A DNA stretch of 36,651 nucleotides from contig NZ_LRRR01000038.1 of the NCBI RefSeq assembly GCF_001691415.1, positions 1 through 36,651 of the forward strand. The letters run 5' to 3'. The notes beneath the pieces were generated by a model. It did not search any database. It saw only the letters and a list, made by a program, of their open reading frames with translations, and was not told where the DNA came from. Of the stretch, positions 24,000-33,046 are shown piece after piece (position 1 is the stretch's first letter; each line of letters starts with the position of its first letter). The position numbers and the translations under genes were made by a program. Origin of the DNA: Pararhodobacter sp. CCB-MM2. GTDB taxonomy: Bacteria; Pseudomonadota; Alphaproteobacteria; Rhodobacterales; Rhodobacteraceae.

Positions 24000-24350
24000 A
24001 TGACTGCGATCCAACGCCTCGAATTCGACACCCGCATCCACCACGCCACCGTGCACAACGGCACCGTCTACCTGACCGGTCAGGTCGGCACGCCTGGCAC
24101 CTCGGCCGAGGCGCAGATGCAGGAGGTTCTCGACAAGATCGACCATCTCCTGACCCTCTCGGGCTCGGATCGCCGGCATATCCTGCATGTGCAGATGTGG
24201 CTCGATGACATCCGCGACTTCGATGCGGCCAACAAGGTCTGGGACGCCTGGATGCCGATGGATCATGCGCCCGCCCGCTCCAGTGGCGAGGGCCGGATGG
24301 CCAAGGCCGGCATGCTGGTGGAGTTGATCGTCACCGCAGCCGTCTGTTAA
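24000..24350 (+). CDS. ridA: RidA-family imine/enamine deaminase
   Basis: A 116-residue RidA/YjgF-family protein. RidA hydrolyses reactive enamine and imine intermediates to keto acids and ammonia. The key Arg93 (HAPARSSGEGR) and Glu108 (MLVELIV) keep the 15-residue spacing seen in active RidA, and NGTVYLTGQVG near 20-30 is the family motif. It begins 3 bases after the SDR stop. Its place beside genes for two DAO-type oxidases, whose direct products are imines, gives it a clear likely job: clearing those imines. A subfamily member with no deaminase activity cannot be excluded. Confidence 0.92.
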   Translation: MTAIQRLEFDTRIHHATVHNGTVYLTGQVGTPGTSAEAQMQEVLDKIDHLLTLSGSDRRHILHVQMWLDDIRDFDAANKVWDAWMPMDHAPARSSGEGRMAKAGMLVELIVTAAVC

Positions 24351-24377
24351 GACGGGCGAATTGCAAAGCGGGTCCCG

Positions 24378-25109
24378 ATGAAGCGCAAATCCCTGTCGAC
24401 CATCGTCTTCGAAAGCCTGCTCGAGCAGATCCGCTCGGGCGCGCTGGGACCCGGCGAGCAATTGCCCACCGAAACCGAATTGTGCGAGGCCCATTCGGTC
24501 AGCCGCACCGTCGTGCGCGAGGCGCTGGCACGGCTGCGCTCCGAGGGTCTGGTGATCCCGCGTCAGGGCAAGGGCGTCTTCGTCAGCGAGGCGCCCATGC
24601 TCAGCTTCACGATCCCCGACAAGGATCTGGAATCGCTGCCGCAAACGCTGGCCCTGCTGGAGTTGCGCCTCGCCGTCGAGGTCGAGGCCGCCGGCCTCGC
24701 CGCACAGCGCCGGACCGAGGCCGAGGCAACCACGATCCGCACCGAGATGGAGCGCGTGGACAGCCCGCAATCGCATCCGACCGAGCCGCCGGTGCATTAC
24801 GACTACGACCTGCACCTCGCCATCGCGCGCGCCACGCATAACCCGCAGATCATCGACTTCCTGTCCTATCTGCGCGGCATTCTGGTGCCGCATTTGCAGC
24901 TGGGCTATGTCGTCGATCCGACCGTGCGTGCCAGCTATTTCGCCCGCATCCATACCGAACACGAGGCCATCGTCAGCGCCATCGAGGCCCGCGACGAAAA
25001 GGGCGCGCGCGAGGCGATGCGGGTGCATCTGAACAACTCTCTGGGTCGGCTGCGCGCGCTGTCGCAGGCCAAGGGTCGTGACGAGAGGGCCCGCGCCGCT
25101 CAGGCCTGA
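24378..25109 (+). CDS. GntR-family regulator, FadR/FCD subfamily
   Basis: A 243-residue regulator. The winged helix-turn-helix is at about 1-75 (GPGEQLPTETELCEAHSVSRTVVREALARLRSEGLV, then RQGKGVFVSE), and the FCD ligand domain at about 90-220 keeps the metal-binding pattern: DYDLHLAIARATHNP, HTEHEAIVSAIEARD and MRVHLNN. FCD regulators usually sense carboxylates or sugar acids. It is the last gene of the operon that starts with the aroE-like gene, so it would control itself through the operator at 22336. The second copy of that operator, between garR and garL, suggests it also controls these genes. Confidence 0.94.
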   Translation: MKRKSLSTIVFESLLEQIRSGALGPGEQLPTETELCEAHSVSRTVVREALARLRSEGLVIPRQGKGVFVSEAPMLSFTIPDKDLESLPQTLALLELRLAVEVEAAGLAAQRRTEAEATTIRTEMERVDSPQSHPTEPPVHYDYDLHLAIARATHNPQIIDFLSYLRGILVPHLQLGYVVDPTVRASYFARIHTEHEAIVSAIEARDEKGAREAMRVHLNNSLGRLRALSQAKGRDERARAAQA

Positions 25110-25170
25110 TACATCCGCCGCACCAGGCCGGAATGTCGTTTTTCGTCGATCAATCGCAGCTTTTCCTTAC

Positions 25171-25219
25171 CTGCCGGGTTTTTCGGCAGCCTGTGCCCCT
25201 GCGCGTCGCACGCAGGGGC
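25171..25219 (+). terminator. Two hairpins after gntR, candidate terminator region
   Basis: CTGCCG-N7-CGGCAG (25171-25189) is followed 5 bases later by a stronger 9-bp stem GCCCCTGCG/CGCAGGGGC (25195-25203 and 25211-25219) with a 7-base loop. There is no T run after the second stem, but the position 60-110 bp after the gntR stop and before an independent SDR pair fits termination. The rest of this 237-bp gap (25110-25346) holds no gene I can support; the promoter of the SDR pair probably lies in 25220-25340, without recognisable boxes. Confidence 0.55.
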
Positions 25220-25346
25220 CTGACGACATTCTCGCCAACGGTCCCGCTGAAAAAGCGAAAGCCAGCCTTTGTAATCCGGCTCATTTCTTCCTTTTGCAAC
25301 CGGCCCTCAAACGACATCCTCGTGACAAGGTAACAACGGGTGGCCC

Positions 25347-26060
25347 ATGCACACGATCCTCGTCACAGGCGCAACCAGCGGCATCGGCCGCGCGATGGCC
25401 ATCACCTTGCAGGCCGCCGGCTATGCGGTGATCGCCACGGGCCGCAAGACCGAGGCCCTCGCCAGCCTCGCCGCCGAGGCCCCGGAGATCGAGACGCTGG
25501 CTCTGGACCTCTCCGACCGTGATGCCGTCACCCGCGCCTTGTCCGGCCATCGGATCGACGTGCTGATCAACAACGCCGGCATGATGCCGACGCCCGGCCG
25601 CTTCGACACGATGGCGCAGGACGAGATCGACCGCACCTTCGACGTCAATCTGACCAATGTGCTGTTCCTGACCCGCCTCCTGGTGCCCGGCATGAAGGCG
25701 CGCGGCGCCGGCCATGTGATCTTCACCGGCTCCTCCGCCGCGCATGCGCCGGGCGCGGGCTTTGCCGCCTATGCCGCCTCCAAGGCCGGGATCGCCGCCT
25801 TCGCCACCGCGCTGCGGGCGGAATTGTCGCCGAATGGCATTCGCGTGACGGAGCTGGTGCCGGGCCGGGTGGAAACCGGGCTCTATGCCGGCGTCCTCGG
25901 TGCCGAGGAACGCGACGCCATGTATGGCGACGGAAATTCGCTTCAGCCGCAGGACATCGCCGATGTCGTGCTGGCCTTGCTGAAACTGCCTGCCCGCGCG
26001 GATGTCACCCGCGTCGACCTGATGCCGACGCGCCCCGTGCCCCCCATCAAGCTGAAATGA
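25347..26060 (+). CDS. Short-chain dehydrogenase/reductase, YdfG-like
   Basis: A 237-residue SDR, slightly short for the classical type. TGATSGIG is at 7-14, NNAGMMPTPG follows DVLI, and FTGSSAAHAPGAGFAAYAASKAG carries the Ser-Tyr-Lys. VPGRVETGLYAG and the ending LMPTRPVPP recall 3-hydroxy acid and serine dehydrogenases of the YdfG group, which act on small beta-hydroxy acids. That is resemblance, not proof. The Shine-Dalgarno sequence is weak (GGGTGG). It forms a two-gene unit with the next SDR, from which it is separated by 8 bases if that gene starts at 26069. Confidence 0.88.
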   Translation: MHTILVTGATSGIGRAMAITLQAAGYAVIATGRKTEALASLAAEAPEIETLALDLSDRDAVTRALSGHRIDVLINNAGMMPTPGRFDTMAQDEIDRTFDVNLTNVLFLTRLLVPGMKARGAGHVIFTGSSAAHAPGAGFAAYAASKAGIAAFATALRAELSPNGIRVTELVPGRVETGLYAGVLGAEERDAMYGDGNSLQPQDIADVVLALLKLPARADVTRVDLMPTRPVPPIKLK

Positions 26061-26068
26061 GGAAGACC

Positions 26069-26818
26069 ATGAAGGACCTGAACGTTGTGATCGTCGGCGG
26101 CGGGATGGGCTTTGGCGCCCTGATCGCCGAGATGGCGGTCGAGGCCGGCGCCAAGGGCATCGGCATCATCGACATCGACCAGGCCGCCGCCGAGGGCGTG
26201 GCCGCCGCGCTGGCCGCCAAAGGCGCGAAGACGGCCGTCGCCAAGGCCGACATCCGCACCGCCGATGCCTGCCAGACCGCCTTCGACGCGATGGTCGAGG
26301 CCCTCAGTCGCGTCGACACGATGATCAACTGCGCCGCCGTTTATCCCCGCCGCCCGACCCTGGGCGTGACGGACGAGGAATGGGACCTGTCGAACGCGAT
26401 CAACATCAAGGGCACCTATCACATGATGGTCTCGGCCATCGCCCATATGAAGACGCTCGACCCCGTCGCCCATGTGCGCGGCCGCATCGTCAACATCACC
26501 TCTGTCGACGCCTTCAAGGCGCATCCCAAGAACATCCACTACGCCGCCACCAAGGCCGCTGTCGTCAGCCTGACCAAGTCGGTCGCCGACTACGTCGCCC
26601 CGGACGGCATTTTGGTGAACTCGGTCGCGCCCGCCGGCATGGCGACCGAGAAGGCCCGCGCGTCGGGCTTCCTCGATGAGCTGGCCAAGGCCAGCCCGCT
26701 GGGCCGCGGCGCCCTCCCGCGCGAGATCGCGGAGTGGGTGATCATGACCGGCAGCCAGAAGAACACCTACATGACCGGCGAACAGGTCATCGTCTCGGGC
26801 GGCTACATCTACGCCTGA
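26069..26818 (+). CDS. Short-chain dehydrogenase/reductase with atypical NCAA motif
   Basis: A 249-residue SDR. The glycine pattern G10-x3-G14-x-G16 is present in VIVGGGMGFGAL, but the usual Thr before it is Val, and the structural NNAG motif is NCAA. The catalytic Ser, Tyr and Lys are in NITSVDAFKAHPKNIHYAATKAA, and the end VSGGYIYA is also unusual. The ATG at 26069 was preferred because GAGGAAG stands 5 bases upstream; the ATG at 26057 overlaps the previous stop but has no ribosome-binding site. It is the last gene before the ABC operon, which is set off by a GC-rich hairpin. Confidence 0.88.
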   Translation: MKDLNVVIVGGGMGFGALIAEMAVEAGAKGIGIIDIDQAAAEGVAAALAAKGAKTAVAKADIRTADACQTAFDAMVEALSRVDTMINCAAVYPRRPTLGVTDEEWDLSNAINIKGTYHMMVSAIAHMKTLDPVAHVRGRIVNITSVDAFKAHPKNIHYAATKAAVVSLTKSVADYVAPDGILVNSVAPAGMATEKARASGFLDELAKASPLGRGALPREIAEWVIMTGSQKNTYMTGEQVIVSGGYIYA

Positions 26819-26823
26819 CGACC

Positions 26824-26853
26824 CGGCCGTCCGGTTTCCCCGCCGGACGGCCG
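26824..26853 (+). terminator. GC-rich hairpin between SDR pair and ABC operon
   Basis: CGGCCGTCCGG (26824-26834) and CCGGACGGCCG (26843-26853) form a perfect 11-bp stem with an 8-base loop, starting 6 bases after the SDR stop. There is no T run. The 100 bases that follow, up to the ATG at 26954, should hold the ABC operon promoter; only a weaker GACCGG/CCGGTC repeat is seen there. Confidence 0.65.
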
Positions 26854-26953
26854 ACTTGCCGACATCGCGAAACGACCCCCGTCCGACCGGAAGCGCAGGC
26901 CCGGTCGGGGCCGGCCCGATCATGCCTGCAAACCACAACATGGGAGTAGCAAG

Positions 26954-27988
26954 ATGATGAAACCGATCCTTTTGTCGACCGTCAGCCTCGGCGCTCTGGC
27001 GCTGTCCTCGCTGGCCGCCCAAGCCGATCAGGGCGACACCCTGCGCACCGTGCAAGAGCGCGGCTCGCTCAACTGCCCCGGCGACGTGGGCTCGTATCTG
27101 GGCTTTGCCGAGGTCGACGACAACGGCGTCTGGCGCGGCATCGATATCGAGCTGTGCCGCGCGATGACCTCGGCCATCTTCGGGGATCCGTCGCATGCCA
27201 ACATCGTGCCGATCGACTGGGCGCAGCGTTGGCCAGCCCTGCAATCGGGCGACATCGACATCGTGATCAAGGCCTCGGGCGGCACCCGCTCGCGCGATAC
27301 CGAACTGGGCCTGCAATTCTCGATGTCCTACTACCTCGGCACGACCAAGGTGATGGGCCATGCCGAGCTGGGTCTCGAAACCCTCGCCGATGCGGCTGGC
27401 GGTTCGATCTGCGTGCCCGCTTCGACCTCGACCGAGCGTCAGGTGAGCTCGTATCTGGAAGCCAACGGCATCGAGATGGAAATCGTCGCCATCGAGCGTA
27501 ACGAGGAAGTCGAAGCCGCCTATTTCTCGGGCCGTTGCGACACCTATGCGCAATGGGGCCCGGTGCTGGCCATCGCCGCCTCGCAGTCGGACGACCCCTC
27601 GGCCCATGTGCTGCTGCCCGACGTCCTCGCGCTGGAGCCGGAAGTGATGATCGCCCGTCAGGGGGATGACAACTGGATCGACATCGCCAACTGGACCCTG
27701 TCGGCCCTGCTGTTCGCCGAACAGGAAGGCATCACCTCCGAGAACGTCGACGAGATCCGCCAGAACCCGCCGACCGCCGAAATCGGCCGCTTCCTGGGCG
27801 CGACCCCGGGTCTGGGTGCCGGCCTCGGTCTGTCGGACGACTGGGCCTATAACGTCATCAGCCAGGTCGGCAATTACTCGGAAATCTTCGAGCGCAGCCT
27901 CGGCATGGAAAGCCCCTACCAGATGCCGCGCGAGATGACCGCGCTGTGGAATGCGGGCGGCGTGCTGTTCCCGCTGGTCTTCGACTGA
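26954..27988 (+). CDS. aapJ: Amino-acid ABC transporter substrate-binding protein, AapJ/BztA type
   Basis: A 344-residue periplasmic receptor of the polar amino-acid uptake family. Signal peptide at 1-25 (MMKPILLSTVSLGALALSSL, cleavage after AAQA). The mature protein shows TLRTVQERGSLNCPG, GFAEVDDNGVWRGIDIELCRA, IDWAQRWPALQSGDIDI, GGTRSRDTELGLQF and NEEVEAAYFSGRCDTYAQWG, the standard AapJ series, and the long C-terminal part typical of AapJ/BztA. An in-frame ATG at 26957 is equally possible. The homologues take up glutamate, glutamine, aspartate or broad amino acids; this copy lies beside C-N catabolic genes and may have a narrower ligand. Its GGGAGT ribosome site is moderate. Confidence 0.93.
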   Translation: MMKPILLSTVSLGALALSSLAAQADQGDTLRTVQERGSLNCPGDVGSYLGFAEVDDNGVWRGIDIELCRAMTSAIFGDPSHANIVPIDWAQRWPALQSGDIDIVIKASGGTRSRDTELGLQFSMSYYLGTTKVMGHAELGLETLADAAGGSICVPASTSTERQVSSYLEANGIEMEIVAIERNEEVEAAYFSGRCDTYAQWGPVLAIAASQSDDPSAHVLLPDVLALEPEVMIARQGDDNWIDIANWTLSALLFAEQEGITSENVDEIRQNPPTAEIGRFLGATPGLGAGLGLSDDWAYNVISQVGNYSEIFERSLGMESPYQMPREMTALWNAGGVLFPLVFD

Positions 27989-28005
27989 TCGAAGGCTCCT
28001 CCCCT

Positions 28006-28034
28006 GGCCCGCGCCGTGCTCCCCGGCGCGGGCC
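28006..28034 (+). terminator. Intercistronic hairpin after the ABC receptor gene
   Basis: An 11-bp perfect stem (GGCCCGCGCCG at 28006-28016, CGGCGCGGGCC at 28024-28034) with a 7-base loop lies between aapJ and aapQ. As after the TRAP receptor gene, it probably raises receptor expression over permease expression by protecting the upstream mRNA or partly terminating. Confidence 0.65.
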
Positions 28035-28065
28035 CTCCCGTTTCCCAGCCCCCCGGTAGAGATCC

Positions 28066-29244
28066 ATGGATAGAGCCTCTTTCTGGCGCAGCAAGACGAT
28101 CCGCGACGGCGTCCTGCAGGCCGCCTTCCTTGCCGCGCTGATCGGCCTCGTCCTGACGGCCGTGCTGACCGCCCGCGCGAACCTCGCGGCGCAGGGCCTG
28201 ACCTCGGGCTTTGATTTCCTGTGGAAATCGACGGGATGGGAAATGAACTTCACCCTGCTGCATTCCGAGCGGGATGACCCCTATTGGTACTTCCTGCTGC
28301 TGGGCCTGATGAACACGCTGTTCATGGGCACCATCGGCCTTGCCGGGGCCAGCGTGATCGGTCTGGTCGTGGGCCTGATGCGCTCAGGCCGGAACCCGGC
28401 GGCGCGGCTTCTAGGCACGCTCTATATCGAGCTGTTCCGCAACCTGCCGCTGATCGTGCAGCTGTTCTTCTGGTACGCGCTGGCCAATGCCCTGCCGAAC
28501 CCGCGCCAAGCGATCGAGTTCGCCGGCGCCATCATCAGCTCGCGCGGGATCTATGTCCCTGGGCTCACCGTCACCTCCGGCGCCGTCGCGCTGGCCGTGG
28601 CCGCCCTGCTGATCGGCGCGGCACTGGCCATCTGGATCGCCACCGCCCGCCGCTTCCGCCGGATGGAGCGCCAGCGTCAACGCGGCGCGGCGCTCATGGC
28701 CTTCGGCCTCGCCGCGCTTGTCGCCGTGATCGCGCTGGTCACCGGCCATGACAGCACCCAGCCCTGGACCACCTTCCCGGCCGTCGATGGCCTGCGCGTG
28801 TCCGGCGGCTTCCGTATCCAGCCCGAGTTCTACTGCCTCGCCATCGCCATCATGACCTATGGCGGCGCCTATATCGGCGAGATCGTCCGTGGCGGCTTCA
28901 AGGCCGTGGGCCGGGGCCAGATGGAAGCCTCGCGCGCGCTCGGGCTGTCGAACTGGCAGGTCTTCACGCAGGTGCAGATGCCGCTGGCCTTCCGCGCCAT
29001 GCTGCCGATCCTGATCAACCAATACGTCTGGCTGATCAAGGCAACCACGCTGGGCATCGCCGTTGGCTTCTCGGACTTCTTCATGGTGATCGCCAGCTCG
29101 ATCAACCACTCGGGCCAGACCATCGAGTTCATCTCGATCCTCGTCGGCGGCTTCCTGTTCATCAACTTCTCGCTGGCGGCGATCCTGAACCGCCTCAACC
29201 GCGCCATCGCACTGAAGGGTCACCAGACCGGGGGGGCCGCATGA
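28066..29244 (+). CDS. aapQ: Amino-acid ABC transporter permease, AapQ/BztB type
   Basis: A 392-residue inner-membrane permease, long as usual for AapQ because of extra helices before and inside the HisM-like core. Hydrophobic segments are clear near 15-38, 75-105, 160-185 and through the C-terminal third. The ATPase-contact (EAA) loop is EASRALGLSNWQVFTQVQMPLAFRAMLP, and TYGGAYIGEIVRGGFKAVGRGQ is conserved. LYIELFRNLPLIVQLFFWY is the typical first core helix. It starts 77 bases after aapJ, beyond the hairpin, and its stop overlaps the next gene by 4 bases. Confidence 0.94.
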   Translation: MDRASFWRSKTIRDGVLQAAFLAALIGLVLTAVLTARANLAAQGLTSGFDFLWKSTGWEMNFTLLHSERDDPYWYFLLLGLMNTLFMGTIGLAGASVIGLVVGLMRSGRNPAARLLGTLYIELFRNLPLIVQLFFWYALANALPNPRQAIEFAGAIISSRGIYVPGLTVTSGAVALAVAALLIGAALAIWIATARRFRRMERQRQRGAALMAFGLAALVAVIALVTGHDSTQPWTTFPAVDGLRVSGGFRIQPEFYCLAIAIMTYGGAYIGEIVRGGFKAVGRGQMEASRALGLSNWQVFTQVQMPLAFRAMLPILINQYVWLIKATTLGIAVGFSDFFMVIASSINHSGQTIEFISILVGGFLFINFSLAAILNRLNRAIALKGHQTGGAA

Positions 29245-30326
29245 CCTTGGCTACCGATTTCCGCCCGCGCCACAGCCGCCTGTACCGCCTGCGCCGCGCC
29301 TATTTCGCCTCGCCGCTGACGGGTCTGGTGACACTGCTGTCGGTTGCCATCCTTGCGTGGCTGGCGTGGATCGTCCTCGACTGGACCGTGTTGCAGGCCA
29401 CTTTCGACGCCGACGCCAACCAAGCCATCTGCGCTGAACGCGCCGGGGCCTGCTGGTCGGTGATCGCCAACCGTTGGCGCATCATCCTGTTCGGCCTCTA
29501 TCCGCTGGACGAGCAATGGCGCGCCGGCGTGGCCTGCGCCGTGGTCGCGCTGGTGATCGTGCTGTCCTGCCTGCCGCTGATGTGGCGCTTCTCGCGCCTC
29601 GCGCTGGTCTGGGTTTTGGGCACGGCGGTGTTCTACACGCTGATGCGCGGCGGGATCTTCGGCCTCGTGCCGGTGAACGAACAGCAATGGGGCGGGTTGC
29701 CGCTGACGCTGTTCATCTTCGTCGCGACCGGCATCCTCGGCATGCCTTTGGCCATCGGGCTGGCCCTGATGCGGCGCTCGGAACTGCCGGTGATCGCGCG
29801 GGTCTCGGGATGGATCATCGACACGATCCGCTCGCTGCCGCTGCTGGCGATCCTGTTCACCTGCGCCATCGTCCTGCCCTTCATGCTGCCGGGCTTCCTG
29901 ATCGGCGAGAAACTCTACCGCGTGATCTTCGGCGCCGCGCTGTTCTTCGCCGCCTATCAGGCCGAGATCATCCGCGGCGGGTTCCAGGGCATCCCCCGCG
30001 GGCAGGAGGAAGCCGCCAAGGCCCTCGGCCTCGGCTATTGGCAGCGGATGGGCAAGGTGGTCCTGCCGCAGGCCTTCCGGCTGGCCCTGCCCGCGACGAT
30101 CAACCAGTTCGTCATCGCCTTCATGGAGACCTCGCTCGTCGTGGTCGTGGGCTTCATGGAGCTGCTCGCCGCCAGCAATACCGCCTTCCGGACGGGCGAA
30201 TGGCGCTTCGCCTATATCGAAGTCTACGTCTTCATCTCGGCCATCTACTTCGCCTTCGTCTTCGGGCTGTCCCGCTACGGCGCTTGGCTCGAGGCGCGCA
30301 TGAGCGCCGGTCAACGCAAGGATTGA
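29241..30326 (+). CDS. aapM: Amino-acid ABC transporter permease, AapM/BztC type
   Basis: A 361-residue permease, the partner of AapQ. The EAA loop is EAAKALGLGYWQRMGKVVLPQAF, preceded by AAYQAEIIRGGFQGIPRGQ. The membrane part shows DTIRSLPLLAILFTCAIVLPF and the C-terminal FAYIEVYVFISAIYFAFVFGLSRYG helix. The long cytoplasmic and periplasmic inserts near 50-110, including SVIANRWRIILFGLYPLDEQW, are the normal AapM feature. ATGA overlap with aapQ and a 3-base gap to the ATPase show a single transporter operon. Confidence 0.94.
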   Translation: MTLATDFRPRHSRLYRLRRAYFASPLTGLVTLLSVAILAWLAWIVLDWTVLQATFDADANQAICAERAGACWSVIANRWRIILFGLYPLDEQWRAGVACAVVALVIVLSCLPLMWRFSRLALVWVLGTAVFYTLMRGGIFGLVPVNEQQWGGLPLTLFIFVATGILGMPLAIGLALMRRSELPVIARVSGWIIDTIRSLPLLAILFTCAIVLPFMLPGFLIGEKLYRVIFGAALFFAAYQAEIIRGGFQGIPRGQEEAAKALGLGYWQRMGKVVLPQAFRLALPATINQFVIAFMETSLVVVVGFMELLAASNTAFRTGEWRFAYIEVYVFISAIYFAFVFGLSRYGAWLEARMSAGQRKD

Positions 30327-30329
30327 ACT

Positions 30330-31076
<747 letters not shown>

Positions 31077-31151
31077 AAAGATAAAGTCAGGCTTTGGCAC
31101 CAGACCGCCCATAGGACCATTGTTGCTTTGCTATGAGTGGGGGATACGGGT

Positions 31152-32099
31152 ATGAGTGTGAAACGCAAACTTTCGCATTCCTACCCGGAGAATCGCCCCG
31201 TGTCCGGCCGTGTCCGCCTGCCCCCCCTGAATGCGCTGAAGGTGTTCCACGCCGTGGTGCGCCATCGCTCGCTGGTCAAGGCGGCCGAGGAATTGCTGGT
31301 CTCACCGCAGGCGGTGGGCCAGCAGATCCGGCAGCTGGAAGAGGCCATCGACGTCAAGTTGGTGGAGCGTGAGGGCCGCTCGATCCGGCTGACCGACAAG
31401 GCCATCGCGCTGTCCTATCACGTCCGCGCCGGCTTCGATGAGTTCGAGGAAGGCATCCGCCGGATCACCACCGTCGAGGACCGGCCGAGCATCAATTTCA
31501 ACGTCAGCCCCTATTTCGGCACGCGTTACCTGATGCCCCGGCTGGCCGATTTCCGCAAAGCCGTGCCGGATGCCGAGATCGTCCTGACCACGCTGATCGA
31601 CCTTGTCGATCTGGAGCGCGACGAGATCGATATCGCCGTGCAATGGGGCTATGGCGACCGCGCGGGGGTGCAAAGCCGCCTGCTGATGCGCGACCCCAAG
31701 GTGATCTGCTGCCGGCCCGACATGGCCGAGAAGATCCACGAACCTGCCGACCTGCTGAAGGTCGGCCTGTTGCAGCCTTCGCGCTCGCGTCGTTTGTGGC
31801 CGGATATCCTGAACCATCTGGGCGTGCAGGTGCCGAAGCTGGACCGCGATATCGCCTTCGACGACGCCGCAACGATGCGACGGGCGGCACAGCAGGGTCT
31901 GGGGGTCGGCCTGATCTCGCGCATCGATGCCGAGGAAGATATCGACGCGGGCAGGTTGGTCGCGCCGCTGGGCCTCGATGTTCTGGACGGCATGGCGGAG
32001 GAATCGATCCCCGGTTTCTACGTCATGTCCACCAAGCCCCGCCTGCGCGTGAAACCGGTGGCAGAGCTCTATCGCTGGCTTTTGGACCAGCAATGGTAA
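31152..32099 (+). CDS. LysR-family transcriptional regulator, GcvA-like
   Basis: A 315-residue LysR regulator. The N-terminal winged helix is at about 25-85 (LNALKVFHAVVRHRSLVKAAEELLVSPQAVGQQIRQLEE), followed by the linker helix and the effector domain with FNVSPYFGTRYLMPRLADF, DIAVQWGYGD and AAQQGLGVGLIS. The domain order and RLPPLNAL start are like GcvA-type regulators. The ATG at 31152 with GGGGGATACGGG upstream was chosen over the in-frame GTG at 31137. It probably controls the adjacent Aap operon or the C-N catabolic genes; no clear T-N11-A box is seen in the 75-bp gap before it. Confidence 0.92.
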   Translation: MSVKRKLSHSYPENRPVSGRVRLPPLNALKVFHAVVRHRSLVKAAEELLVSPQAVGQQIRQLEEAIDVKLVEREGRSIRLTDKAIALSYHVRAGFDEFEEGIRRITTVEDRPSINFNVSPYFGTRYLMPRLADFRKAVPDAEIVLTTLIDLVDLERDEIDIAVQWGYGDRAGVQSRLLMRDPKVICCRPDMAEKIHEPADLLKVGLLQPSRSRRLWPDILNHLGVQVPKLDRDIAFDDAATMRRAAQQGLGVGLISRIDAEEDIDAGRLVAPLGLDVLDGMAEESIPGFYVMSTKPRLRVKPVAELYRWLLDQQW

Positions 32100-32127
32100 G
32101 GGCGCCCCGCGACCGGGACGCCCCTTA
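32097..32127. terminator. Hairpin between convergent lysR and garR-like genes
   Basis: The lysR stop codon TAA begins an imperfect inverted repeat: TAAGGGCG pairs with CGCCCCTTA with one bulged base, and inner CCCG/CGGG pairs extend it. The symmetric ends give AAGGG on one strand and CCTTA on the other. It lies between convergent genes (lysR plus strand, garR-like minus strand) and probably serves both. Confidence 0.6.
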
Positions 32128-32129
32128 GC

Positions 32130-33008
32130 TCAACCGCTGATCTTGTGCGCAGCCATCAGCTCCAGCGCCTGAACCAACGCCGAGTGGTCACGATCCGCCC
32201 CACCCTGCGCCGCGCAGGCGTTCATCAGCTCCTGCGCCGTCGCCGTATTCGGCAGCGAGACCCCGATCGCCCGGGCGCTGCTCAGCGCGAGGTTCAAGTC
32301 CTTCTGGTGCAGCTTCATGCGGAAGCCGGGGTTGAAGGTGCCGTCGATCATGCGCTTGCCGTGCACCTCAAGGATCCGTGACGACGCAAAGCCGCCCATC
32401 AGCGCCTCGCGCACCTTGGCGGGGTCGCAGCCGGCCTTGCTGGCAAAGACCAGCGCCTCGGCCACGGCCTCGATGTTCAGCGCGACAATGATCTGGTTGG
32501 CCAGCTTGCAGGTCTGACCCGCGCCGCAGACCTCGCCCACAAGCGTGATGTTCTTGCCCATCAACTGGAACAGCGGCAGCGCGCGGTCGAAATCCGCCTG
32601 CGCCCCGCCCGCCATGATTGTCAGCGAGGCTTGCTCGGCCCCGATCTGCCCGCCCGAGACCGGTGCATCGATATAGGCGCCGCCCGCGTCGCGCGTGGCC
32701 TGCGCCAGCTCGGCGGTGACCAGAGGCGAGATGGTGCTCATGTCCACGACCAGCGTCCCGGGCCTCAACCCGGCCAGCACGCCTGCCTCGCCGCGCATCA
32801 CGCGCTCCACATCCGGGGTGTCGGGCAGCATCAGGATCACCACTTCGGCCGCGCCGGCGACGGCGGCGGGATTGGCCAGAACCTCGGCCGTCAGCCCCTC
32901 AGGCAGCGGCGAGCGGTTCAGTGTGGTGACGATCTGGTGCCCGGCCTTCTGCAGGTTCGCCGCCATCGGCGCGCCCATCACGCCCAGTCCGATGAATCCG
33001 ATTTTCAT
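32130..33008 (-). CDS. garR: Tartronate-semialdehyde reductase-like beta-hydroxyacid dehydrogenase
   Basis: A 292-residue member of the 3-hydroxyisobutyrate dehydrogenase family that lines up well with GarR/GlxR, which reduces tartronate semialdehyde to D-glycerate with NAD(P)H. The cofactor loop GLGVMG is at 7-12, the substrate motif DAPVSGG at 114-120, and the catalytic Lys168 in CKLANQIIVALN. FNPGFRMKLHQKDLNLAL and the ending HSALVQALELMA are GarR-like. The true start is the ATG at 33006-33008, preceded by AAAAGGAGCG; an apparent extension to 33941 runs antisense through garL and is not coding. It is divergent from garL with an operator between them, which strengthens the assignment. Confidence 0.9.
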   Translation of the reverse strand: MKIGFIGLGVMGAPMAANLQKAGHQIVTTLNRSPLPEGLTAEVLANPAAVAGAAEVVILMLPDTPDVERVMRGEAGVLAGLRPGTLVVDMSTISPLVTAELAQATRDAGGAYIDAPVSGGQIGAEQASLTIMAGGAQADFDRALPLFQLMGKNITLVGEVCGAGQTCKLANQIIVALNIEAVAEALVFASKAGCDPAKVREALMGGFASSRILEVHGKRMIDGTFNPGFRMKLHQKDLNLALSSARAIGVSLPNTATAQELMNACAAQGGADRDHSALVQALELMAAHKISG

Positions 33009-33046
33009 GGATCGCTCCTTTTCCGAAATCCTGCGCTTGTCTGCCA

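Noticed and set aside
25133..25333. A 66-codon small gene in the gap before the SDR pair
   Set aside because: It runs through two hairpins, has no ribosome-binding site and no recognisable protein features.
31095..31112. A sigma-54 promoter before lysR, from TGGCAC at 31095
   Set aside because: The downstream half should be TTGC-like at the right spacing, but CGCCC is found there.
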